Assembly: GCA_020465985.1 (NCBI GenBank)
Contig: JAANYP010004240.1
Location: forward strand, 232,552-296,551
Direction: 5' to 3'
From: Centrapalus pauciflorus
Lineage: Eukaryota; Streptophyta; Magnoliopsida; Asterales; Asteraceae
DNA: 64,000 bases
A program made the position numbers and the translations under genes. Under the pieces are notes generated by a model. It saw only the letters and a list, made by a program, of their open reading frames with translations, was not told the origin of the DNA and searched no databases. Shown here piece by piece: positions 31,858 to 43,680 of this stretch. The first letter of the stretch is position 1. Each line of letters begins with the position of its first letter.

Positions 31858-32528
31858 GTTGTTGTCTATGTTTTTCTTTCTCTACACACAATATACATAC
31901 ACACTGTACACGCACACACACTCCACAAATATACTTTCTTTATTTATGATACATTATGGGCTGCTACTTTCTGTTTTTCTGTCTGTATATCGACACACAC
32001 ACATCACAAAAAGGGAGAAAGTTGATGCTTTGTTTTCTGTTTTTAAGGTGTTAACCGAAACCTTTTTCGGTTTCGGTATCTTCAAATGGGTTTCGAGGTT
32101 TCGGTATCTTCAAATGGGTTTCGGTAGTCTATAGGGTCTCGGTACTTCTCTGTGGGTTTCATCATTACTAAGGTGGTCTTGGTTGGTGCTTATCTCCGAA
32201 ACCTCAAGGTTTTGGTATCCCCTTATAGGTTTCGGTACCATGCAAAACACACAAACAGTCACTGCACTTTTGTTTCTTTCTATTTCTTTTCACTTCTAGA
32301 AGTAAATTAAGAGGATTAAAGGTGCTTTTTCTGCTTCTTTTTTATATATAGAAACACACATGAAGGTAATGCTTCTGCCGAAGACATTGGCCTTCTTGGC
32401 CTTCTCGTTTGATCAAAACCGAAGCAAACTGCAACAACAATATTAATTTCAGATTCTTAATCTTAAAATATGAATTTAAGGTTTCAAAATACGAATGTGA
32501 TGAACTAAACTCATGAGGATTACATGCG
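31742..32528. other. Unassigned segment with (TA)n between elements 2 and 3
   Basis: The (TA)n tract at about 31786-31854 continues the target array of element 2. From 31860 to 32528 no gene is recognised. A word GGTTTCGGTATCTTCAAATG occurs twice in tandem near 32068-32120, with further TTTCGGTA fragments to 32250. Confidence 0.6.
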
Positions 32529-33690
<1,162 letters not shown>

Positions 33691-33692
33691 AA

Positions 33693-33704
33693 TCTCCCCC
33701 TAAG
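33693..33704 (-). other. Polypurine tract of element 3
   Basis: The complement reads CTTAGGGGGAGA, near the LTR start. A similar tract is in element 6 at 60248-60259. Confidence 0.8.
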
Positions 33705-34097
33705 ATGTAGAGCAGGTTTGACTGAGGCCTTTTTGTGCCTAACGAGCTTCCCCTATTTGCAATAATCAGTCTAAGCTGATTTTATCAATAATCACTACAT
33801 ATTTTTACAATACATTTTGCTGAAATGAAATTACAACATCAAGGTAAAGTAAAGATCAGTTTATATATACTGATTTTTGATTACGGAAACAACACACGTT
33901 TTACAAGAGTACAACCAATGTACTAATGTTGATTACAACTAATGTAAAGTAAAAGTTACAACAAATGCAACAAAGTACAACTAATGTACATATAAATCTC
34001 AATATATTGGAATGTTGATGATGGGAGCAAGTAATGGCAAGCCTGTCCAACTGATGGACAACTTCCATTCTTCATCTATTCAAGTAGTAGATGGACT

Positions 34098-37000
34098 TCA
34101 CGGCAGTGGTGGCACTCCTTCTTCATACATCTCTTCAAGTTGTTCCCTAGTTTCATCCATTTCTTCCATTTCCACTCTTAGGTACATGAAACTAGGATGT
34201 TGAAGCTCGGCTCTTTCATAAAAGCCTCTGAGCTGATCCCAGATGGCTGCTCTCCACTTTATAGATTGCCTAAAGGAATTAGCAAGTCTAAAAGCAATAA
34301 GCTGTTTGAGACAACCTTGTGCAAGTCTGATGCTCTTTGGAAGCACTTTTTCTTTGGGGATCTACAAAATATACCCCCAGCTCAGGTTCTTCAATCAGCT
34401 TATCTTTTTCATGTTCCACACCTTTAGGCAGGCTGTGGTCTACTCCTTTGATTTCCACGGCTACATCACCTTGTTCAATCATTATCAGGAGTTCCTCCAG
34501 CTATGTATCCTTTCTCCTTCTCTTGGCCTTTATCTTGGGTGTAGCCACTGAGGTACCCTTGATCTGTTCTTTTGTGATCTGGCCAAGATCCTTCACTCTC
34601 TCCATTAACTTTTTGACATATGTCCTGAGAGTCTTAGCTGTTTCAAATTTACACTGGCTCAGGGCAACTGCCAACTCCACCCATTCTCTGAATCCTATTT
34701 GTGCAACATCAGTGTGTTCATATGCCTCCAGTTCTGGAACTTCAGCACCCATTCTAGTTATCTGTAACTTCCACTCTTTGCCTTTTCTTGAAATGGGAAC
34801 AACTTTGACAATTGGTTCCCTGGCAAGTCTTTTGTCAACAACATCAAAGAACTTTTTCGTGGCCAGGTTGTCAAAGTGAATTTGGGCTCTTGAAGAGGAG
34901 GATGCTTGCTTGGATTTGGTCACTGAGACCTGAGCACCCTGTTCCTTTTCACCTTCCTTTTCAACCACTGACTCCCTAGCAGCCTCAAGCAATTTTCTTT
35001 GGACATCCAAATAAGGCATTTTAATTTTACTTGCCTCTTCAAATGCTAAGGATCTTGCAGCTTTGGCAGAGGCTTCTTCTTTCTTTAGTCTTTCAAGGGC
35101 TTGGAGCTGTTCATCTCTATATTCATAGTACTTCTCCATAGAGACGCCCATTTCTTTAGCTCTTGCCTTGTCAAACTTTAGTTGTGCAGCTTTTAGGTAG
35201 TCAGGGTCTACAGATGCTTTCTTCTTTCCTTTAGCTGTTGTAGTTGGAACAGCTTCAGGAACCTCTTCCTCTTCTTCTTCTTCTTGCAGTATCAGATGTC
35301 TCCTTCTGCTTGGCCTGTCCCTAGGAATGGATTCCTCCCCCTTAGTTTGTGCAGGGTTTGGAGATCCAGCCTGAGTTGGCTGAGCAGCTTTAGCTTGATG
35401 GGAGACATCCTCAGTGGGACCTGTTTGTGATACACCTGCAGCTTGACCGAAAGATGCTGATTTCTCCTTAGAAGGAGAAGAAGATTTCTCCCCCTTAGAC
35501 TTAGTCTTTGAGGCAGATAACTTCTCCCCCTTTGAAGGAGATGGCACATAGCCTTCAACATGTGGTCTGCCTGGAGAAACAAATTCAGCAGGCGCAGCAG
35601 CAGTTTTGGCAGCAGGTTTGGGACCAACCAGGCTATGCACTAAGAAAATCAGATTGTCCTTAACCTCTGCAAGCTGGGTAAGGCAGGTCTGAAGAGAGAT
35701 AGATTGAGAAACAGCAATGGAGGACAGCTTTGAGAGGTTTTCTCTGTCATAAGCTGTGAACAACAAACTTTGAAGCTGTGCAAGATGCCGTTCAAGTGAG
35801 TCTTGCACATCATCAAGGTGTGATGACACAGAATTGGACAGAGAGACAATGAGAGGGTTTAAGCTGGCCAATGTAGATGGAACGGTAGTGGTGCAAGTAT
35901 TAAGGAGAGTGGACAGCTGTTGGGAGACAACTGCCATGGAGGACACAAAGTCATGTTGATTGGAAAGGATAGAGGAGAGGGTAGTGGAGATAGTTTGCAG
36001 CTGTGTAGTGAGTGCAAGCAGCTGTGAGGACTGATCAGCTTGAGGATGGGTTGGAAAGGAACTCTTGAACAAATCAATGAATCCTTTGAGCTGTGCAGAC
36101 ATAAAGTCTGAGATTATGGATGGTAAGGAGATCATGGAATTTTCCAAAGAGCCAACTTTGTTAGTCACCAATGATAGCTGATCCTTCAAAGGAAGATCTT
36201 TGGGGGATGGAGGAGTATGGGTGGACTGTTTTGATTGTGTAGATGGTGAGGAATGAGAATGGGATGAGGATGAGGCAGGTGTTTAAGTTTTGATGGGGAA
36301 GGTAGGGATATTTTGGATAGAAGTTCCATAGCCTGGACATAAGTAATATGGTCCAACTTGGAAGGGTCGATGGATCCTTCAGTAGTGGCAATAGCTGCTT
36401 CATCAGGAGAAGGGGTAGGAGATGGTGGCCTTTCAGATGCTGCTTGTTTTGTAGCACCTTCATCAAAGCCTAAGGCGGTTCCCTCAGCAGCACCTTGGTT
36501 TATAGGCGCCTCATCATGGGGAGATGGGATGTGCATTTCAACATCAGCAGTGGTGAAACCTGCTGATGGAATTTGCATTTGAGGCGCAGCCTCACCAGAG
36601 GGATGGTCTGTTCCCTGTGGCTAATCGGCTTGGAGGTTGGTCCTTCAGCAGCAGTTGGGTGTACAACAGCTGTATCACTTGGAGCAAAAGTTTGAGGCTG
36701 ATCTACTGGATGGTCTAGTCCAGCAGGTATGGCACCTCGTGCAGACTCAGGTTGTGTTAGAGAAGAATGGTGTGGAGACTGTGTGGACTCAGTGTGGAGT
36801 GGAGTGAACTCTTGTCTTTCAATACCCTCAGCCTGTTGGGAGGCTGGGATAGTTGATGTGGTAGTCTCCATATGTACAACTGGTTCCTGTTGGGAGGAAC
36901 CAGAGGGTCTAGGCTGACTCAGGGTGGACTCATGTTGGAGTGAAGCCTGCTCCAATGATGCTGGTCCTTCTCCCAAAATAGGAGAGGCAGCATGGGTTGC

Positions 37001-38240
37001 TTCTTTTTCAACTGACTCTTGTTGAGAAGAGTCAGAGGGGCTGGATTGGGTAGGTGGTTTCTTCCTAGCTGATGATTTTCTCCTGGAATATTGTGACAGT
37101 GTGGGGGATTGAGGAGAAGAGCAGGGAATTGTATTTGGACTGGTGGTGATACTGGGTCAGAAACAGGGCGGGTTAACCTGTTCCATGGTCTCAGGTGCCA
37201 TATAGGCACCAGCCACAAAGTCTACTCCCTCTCAGCCACAGAGGCTGATGGGGCGGACTTTGACTTAGTTGTTTTTGCCTTCTTGCGGACAGACTCAGCT
37301 TGAGTCGATTCTAGGACCCTTTTTACAACTTTGGGCCTGGATTTGGATTTTCCTCTAGGAGCAGTCACTGGATCCACCCTCACAGTAGAGGGTCCTTCCA
37401 CAATACCAAGCAACCTCCTCATAGGTGTAGAGAGAGGAGGCTAATTTGGGAGTACAGGGGTGTAGTTTACTCTATTTCCAATCACTGGGAAGGCAGCAAT
37501 ACGTAACATTGGCTGAGAGTTATAGAGATGCTCACCACAGACAGGCTTGAATATGAGGCTAAGAAACCTTGGGTATCTAATAGCTGCTGGACGTGTTTCC
37601 TACTGCACCAGGTTCCTTAAATTCACGAAAATCCACTGAGCCATGTTTAGAGTCGTCCCATCTACAAGCTGTAGGACTATTGGGATTTCATCACGGCTAA
37701 GCTGGTCAAAAGAACCAACTTTGCTGCTGAAGCTCATTACCACAGAGGCAATAAGAGGCTGTAAGTAGGTGAGAGATTCTTTCTGAACAGTGTGGCTCCA
37801 ACTTTAGGTTCTGCTACACCACAAAAGCGTAGCAAGTTTCCCATCTGATCATTTTCAGGCTGTGGCTGGTCATAGGTTTCAGCCATAGGGAGATGAAGAA
37901 CTTCCCTGATAAGACCAGTAGTGATCTCAATGGTCTGAGTCCCATTGAGAATGGTTCCCCTGATGATTTTGGCTGCTGTGTCATAGGCACAGGTGTACCA
38001 AAATTCTTACACCATCTCCTAGTACAGGACACCAGGAGATGCAGTCATGGCGTAGTGTATAAGGTGAACCTTCAGAAACTCCACCATATTCTAATAACCT
38101 TTCCCCACATACTTTTTGGGAATGGTTAGGTTGGTAATGTAGTTCGTGGGTTTCAAGGTCAGGATCGTGGTAACAGATGGATGTTTCTCAACATCCTTAC
38201 CAACAAACACTGGAAGCAAAGGGTTGTTTTGGTGAGCCAT
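34098..38240 (-). pseudogene. Extra (post-pol) ORF of element 3, broken
   Basis: ATG at 38240 in the excellent context CACAAATGGC opens the frame. The shared domain follows (a VEFLK block near residue 52, HYAM, EFW near residue 81, LIREVLHLP near 117) with three in-frame stops, so its start is decayed. The middle (about 36000-37450) is low-complexity Ser/Pro/Gln/Thr-rich in shifting frames. The part 34501-36189 is an open 562-codon stretch with helical heptads, an EEEEEEEV patch and a basic C-terminal domain ending RRRKDT. Beyond the stop, 34498-34098 continues in other frames with GVYFVDPQ and an EEMYEEG tail. At least four lesions occur. No membrane segment. The function is unknown; the domain pairing with elements 1, 2 and 6 shows one gene family. 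Confidence 0.75.
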
Positions 38241-38345
38241 TTGTGGAGAAGTGGAAATATGAGTACTGGACACTTAGTCGATTTTAGGGTTCTTTGGAAG
38301 TTATGGTAGCAGTAGAGGAAGAAGATCATGAAACAGTAGAGGAGG

Positions 38346-38353
38346 TATTTATA
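38346..38353 (-). promoter_or_regulatory. Candidate internal promoter TATA box for the extra ORF, element 3
   Basis: On the minus strand CCTATAAATACC, a textbook plant TATA box, lies 106 bases before ATG 38240. It is followed by a pyrimidine-rich leader (CCTCCTCTACTG) with one upstream ATG. No intron is needed here, unlike elements 1, 2 and 4. Confidence 0.6.
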
Positions 38354-38569
38354 GGATTTGTATGTGAGTGAGTAGGAGAGAGAAAGGTTTGTGCGGTTGA
38401 TTTGAAATGTTCTTTAACGGAAAACGGAACGGTTGTCCATGTCAGAACGGTTGTCAGACCACTTGAACCTTTATATTCACTAACACATGTTAACACACAT
38501 TATCCATAGATAATTAAGTTAAATAAATTTAGAAATTAAGTAACTTAATTATGAAGAAAGGTAATTAAA

Positions 38570-38900
38570 AATGATGTTCTAAGCTGTTGGTCAAACCTGT
38601 GATGAGCAGGATTCATCACAAACTGTTCATTCCACAAGCTGTTCATTCAACCTGTGCAGCTATGCAAGAACAGGTTATGTTCAATAGCTGATCAGGTTAC
38701 AAGACAATGTCTTGTATGACAGATTGAGAGAGTGAGCAGGTTGGGGTTTGATCAACAAAACAGGTTTGAAGTGAAAGCTGATGGTTTCAAACCTATTATA
38801 CTCTCAAGCTATTCAAGTATTAAAAAATTGGCTTAGTGTAGAACATGCATAGCCTGTTCTGTCTAAGCTATTCTGAAAAACTTAAGCAGTTTGAGACATA
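38570..38900 (-). repeat. Motif-rich spacer between pol and extra ORF, element 3
   Basis: AAGCTGTTCA, AACCTGTTC and AGCAGG words recur about a dozen times in 330 bases. The same words crowd the LTR of this element (33420-33600). This parallels the TTCGAA arrays of 1/4 and the CCGAA arrays of 2. Confidence 0.55.
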
Positions 38901-38925
38901 TAATGCCTTAGAACTTTAAGGACAC

Positions 38926-41900
38926 TTAGTCACTTTTATTTAACATGCCCAGCTTGCTTACAAGATAATTAAACCTGTTTTCATCAAGAGGCTTGGTGAA
39001 AATGTCTGCAAGCTGTTCATCTGTAGAAATAAAACTTACCTCCACATTACCTTTCTGGATGTGATCCCTGATGAAGTGATGTCCGACTTCTATATGCTTT
39101 GTTCTGGAATGAAATATTGGTTTTTTAGAGATGGCTATAGTACTTGCATTATCACACATAATAGGAGTCTTCCTGTATACGAGTCCATAGTCTTCAAGCT
39201 GATGTTGCATCCACAGAATCTGCCCACAGCAGCTTCCAGCAGCAATATACTCAGCTTGAGCAGTAGAAGTAGAAACTGAATTCTGCTTCTTGCTACACCA
39301 ACTTATCAACTTACCACCAAGGTGTTGACACCCACCTGTTGTGCTTTTTCTGTCTAGCCTGCAGCCTGCATAATCAGAATCTGAATATCCTGTTAGCTCA
39401 AGACTTGAGTCTTTGGGATACCAAAGACCCAAACCTGGTGTACCCTTAAGGTATCTGAAGATTCTTTTAACAGCAGCTAGATGTGATTCTTTAGGATCAG
39501 CTTGAAACCTAGCACACAAACAAGTAGCAAACATAATATCTGGTCTACTAGCAGTTAAATATAGCAAGCTCCCAATCATGCCTCTGTAAGCTGTTACTGA
39601 AACAGCTTTGCCACTGGCATCAGCATCCAACTTTACATTGGTTGCCATTGGGGTTTTGATAGGAGAACTTTGATCAAATTTAAACTTTTTCAGAAGATCT
39701 AAAGTGTACTTTCTTTGATTTATGAAAATTCCATTTGAGGTTTGTTTAACCTGTAATCCTAAAAAGAAAGTAAGTTCTCCCATCATACTCATTTCATATT
39801 TTGATTTCATGAGTAGTGAAAATTCTTGCATAACTGCTCATTAGTAGAACCAAATATTATGTCATCCACATAAATTTGAACAAGCATAATATCAGACTTC
39901 ACCTTCTTAATGAATAGTGTGGTATCCACTTTACCTCTGGAATAACCATTGCGTATAAGGAAATCAGTTTCAGTGTCATACCAGGCTCTAGGGGCTTGTT
40001 TTAGATCATAGAGGGCTTTGTCCAACTTATAGACAAAACATGGATCATGTTCATTTTAAAAACCTGGAGGCTACTTGACATACACTTCTTCTTGCAGCTT
40101 TCCATTCAAAAATGCATTCTTTACATCCATTTGATATACCTTCATACTCTTGTGGGCAGCATAGGCTAGAAACAAACGAATTGCCTATAACCTGGCCACT
40201 GGAGCAAATGTTTCATCATAGTTAATGCCTTCTTCCTGTGTGTAGCCTTGAGCAACTAGTCTTGCCTTATTTCTAATAACATGACCTTGCTCATCCATTT
40301 TGTTGCTGAAAACCCATGTGGTGCTAATTATTTTTTTTCCTTTAGGAGCAGAGACCAGCTTCCATACTTTGTTTCTCTCGAACTGATTGAGCTCTTCTTG
40401 CATGACAGTGATCCAACTGGCATCTTTCAGTGCTTCATCCACTTTCTTAGGCTCCATTAGGGACACAAAGCTTGAAAACATACAAAAGTTTCCTAAGCTG
40501 TCCCATCTTGTTTGCACCCCTTTTTGATGTCACCAATTATTTGATCATTTGGGTGACACCTGATCCATTTAGGATCTTGCCTCAACGAAGATTCTCCTGA
40601 GTTATTTGCATCTTCAACAGGTCCTGTTAAGAAGCTTTCAAGATTTTCAGACACACTGTTATCTTGAGCCTGTTCACTTGTTGAACATGACTCTTCATTG
40701 TTGAACATATCAGCAGAGGATCCAGGAAAATCAGCATTGATTGGTTTAGGACATGATGTTGTAATTATGTTAGTTTACTTATCACACAGGGTGTATCAAC
40801 ATAGTCATCATCATGTTTATTGTGGTTAACAGGTTCCACTCTGGGTGTAGTGGAAGCTTTTGAGTCCTTTTCTTCATTAATGGAATGCGTGAGATCATCA
40901 AAACTGAACTCTCCTGAAACTGATTCAGGAACAACTTTGGTGGAAGCACTCCTAGACTCCTCAAAGGTGACATTGATAGATTCATCTATCACCTTTCTTT
41001 TGTAGTTGTCTACTCTGTAGGCTTTGGAGATAGTAGAATATCCAACAAACACACCTTCATCAACTTTGGATTCAAATTTTTCCAGCTGGTCCCTCTGGTT
41101 CAGAATGAGGCAGGGACATCCGAACACATGGAAATAGCTAATGTTTGGCCTTCTCCCTTTGATTAACTCATAGGGAGTCTTGTTGAAACTTTTCACAATC
41201 AAGGATCTATTTTGGGTGAAGCAGGCAGTGTTGACAGCTTCAGCCCAGAATGGTGAAGGTAAACCTGATGCACACAACATGGTTCTAGCAGCTTCAATGA
41301 GAGTTCTGTTTCTCCTTTCAGCAACTCCATTTTGTTGTGGAGTTCTTAATGCTGAAAAGTTCTGTGAGATTCCTCTTTCTTCACAGAAGTCCTCAAGAGT
41401 ACTGTTTCTGAATTCAGTACCATGATCACTCTTAAGCTACTTAACTTGAGCAGAGTTCAGCATCCCCATCTTTTTTATAAATCTAATGATTTCTCTTGTA
41501 GCCTCTCCTTTGCTCTTCAAAAAGATCACCCATGTAAACCTGGAGAACTCATCAACCATTACTAGAGTGTATCTTCTACCTCCTAGACTTGGGACACTGA
41601 CTGGTCCAAACGAGTCCGTGTGGATTAAGAAGAGAGGAGTATCAATAGGGAAATTGTGATTAGATTTAAAAGATGTATTTCTCTGCTTGCCTTTCTCACA
41701 AGCTGTGCAGAGTTTATCCTTAACAAAGGTTATAGAAGGCAAACCTGTTACAAACTCTTTCTTACAGTTGTTGATATTCTTGAAGTTCAGGGGCGATAGT
41801 CTTTTGTGCCATAACCAGTTCAGGTCTGCATTGCTTCTGGAGATAAAGCAGGTCTCAGTTGTGGGATCAGCAGATTTCATGTCCACAACATATACACCTT

Positions 41901-42249
41901 TTTTCCTTTGTGCACACAGCACAACTTTGCCTTGAGGATCCAATATGTAACCTAGGTGCTCATCAAAGTTAACCTTGTAGCCAGAATCACACAGTTGACT
42001 TATGCTTACAAGATTATGTTTTAGCCCACACACATAGGCTAATCTTTTGAATACAGCAGCACTAGCTTGAAGAGTTCCATATCCTTCTGTGGATCCCTGT
42101 ACATTGTCACCAAATGTGACTTTTGGCCCTTTTTCAGGCCTGAGATCACTCAGCAGATCCTTACTACCTGTCATATGTCCTGAGCAGCCACTATCCAAGT
42201 ACCAAACATGGGATGGTTGTTCGTCTTGCAGAGTGTCATGGGAAAAATA
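38926..42249 (-). pseudogene. pol: pol of element 3: protease to RNase H, degenerate
   Basis: Read leftwards: the protease motif YLDSGCSGHMTG near 42200; HNLVSISQLCDSG; the integrase zinc domain with a CTACEKGKQ motif near 41690; the integrase core with SDHGTEF near 41410 and PQQNGVAERRNR near 41310. The RT N terminus is at 40185-40517, the LKQAPRAWYD and YVDDIIFGS catalytic block at 39810-40025, then RT end and RNase H at 38926-39831 (DSDYAGCRLDRKST, LADIFTKPL). Frameshifts lie near 39820 and between 40517 and 40765. Stops include TAG codons at former CAG positions and a TAA just before the protease. All catalytic motifs are still readable but no full product is possible. Confidence 0.9.
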
Positions 42250-42443
42250 TTAGTTATTTTTAGGGGAACTCATCATAGGGATGAGTTCTCCTACTTCATC
42301 AACAGTTGTTGATGGATCAGTGATATCCACACTAATATTCCCTATTTGGATTGTATCACCTTGGATGCTATCCTCATTGACCATATTACTTCCAACACTG
42401 CTTGTTTTTGCAATGATGGAACTAGCAGAGTCAACAGGCCTCA
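42250..42443 (-). pseudogene. gag C-terminal tail of element 3
   Basis: An open stretch in the same frame as the protease but separated from it by TAA at 42250-42252. Cut off by the element 4 LTR at 42444. Branch-like CTAAT (42249-42253) overlaps the stop, with a pyrimidine stretch and a CTGCAAG before the protease. This recalls the acceptor-like sequence before the protease in element 4. Confidence 0.55.
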
Positions 42444-43063
42444 TGTTAGTGCATCCTGTGTGACGATAGCAGTCTAAATGTAGATAGTTCTTTTGTAATG
42501 GTTCAGTAATACATATGTTTGATATTGGTTATATATATATATGTTTGATCTTGTTTGTGATTGATGTTTGCTTAAGTTCAAAGATAAGTTCAAACATAAG
42601 TTCAATGATAAGTTCAAACATAAGTTCAAACATAAGTTCAAAGATAAGTTCAAACATAAGTTCAAAGGTAAGTTCAAACATAAGTTCTAGAACAAGTTCA
42701 AAAGACAAGTTCTAGAATAAGTTCAAAGCCAGATTCGAACTTATTGGTGGACAAGTTCGTGGGCTTGGGACTTCACGAACTTGTCTGGGCCAAGTTCGAA
42801 TTTAAGGCTTATAATCATGGGTTAATCAGTTTTGATTAATAATCTTTGCAGAAATTAGTGTTCAAGGCAATTACGAACTTGTGAGCGATTTGCAGAGAGT
42901 TTTGGAGAGATTCACGTGTCAGGACATTCGTCGTTACGTCTATCATCGTGTTAGTCTTCGTGTTTCGTGTGTGTGTGATTAATCCGTTAAATACCTAACG
43001 AGGATTCCGCACTCGTTGGACGGTTTCGCGTCAAGATTGGATCCGTAGGTAAGTGACCTTACA
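42444..43063 (+). repeat. 5' LTR of element 4
   Basis: TGTTAGTGCATCC to GACCTTACA, 620 bp, the longest of the four family LTRs because of more ATAAGTTCAAA units (about 42580-42720). Followed by a PBS variant. Confidence 0.9.
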
Positions 43064-43065
43064 AG

Positions 43066-43078
43066 TGCTATCAGAGCC
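43066..43078 (+). other. Primer binding site of element 4
   Basis: TGCTATCAGAGCC, one mismatch from the initiator-Met tRNA complement TGGTATCAGAGCC. Confidence 0.8.
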
Positions 43079-43299
43079 ATAAGAGTGTTCATTGTGTTCT
43101 TCGTGTTCATCTAAAACATTCTTGGTTTCTTGGTGTTTGTGACGGAAAAATCACATTTTTTGATAAGTTTTTCGAGTTATACACGCAAAGTAAAGGTGAA
43201 AATTCATATTGATTCACTTTTTTAGTCGAAATCATTGTTTTTAATCTTAAAAACATTGGTTTAATCTGAAAACTTGGAAAAATCTAATTTTTGGCCGTT

Positions 43300-43680
43300 T
43301 CTCGAACTTGCGGCGCTCGAACATAAGGGGGTATTAGGGTTCACTCGAACTTGTTAGAAATACGCTCCTCTCGAACTTAAATTAGGGCTTCATTCGAATT
43401 TGGCTGAGATTCGATCTTGCTATCATCGAATTTGTCAGATTTCGAACTTGTCAGAAAATTAGGTTTCCTTCGAACTTGTTAGAGGTTCGAATTTGTCAGA
43501 CACTTTTCAAACTTGTCATTTGGTTGAACTTGTTGATTTCGAACCTATCCAAATTCGATTTTAATTTTCAAACGAATTTAAGATTAAATTAATTCGAACT
43601 TACCTAGGTTCGAAGGAGTTGATTTTAAAGTAATTTTTAAATTAAATTATTTAAGTTCGAAAACAAAAAGTTTAGTATGG
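43300..43680 (+). repeat. TTCGAA motif array in the leader of element 4
   Basis: CTCGAACTT, TTCGAACTTG and GTTCGAA words recur about 15 times between the PBS and the gag ATG. This is the same word that fills the spacer before the extra ORF in elements 1 and 4. Confidence 0.75.
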
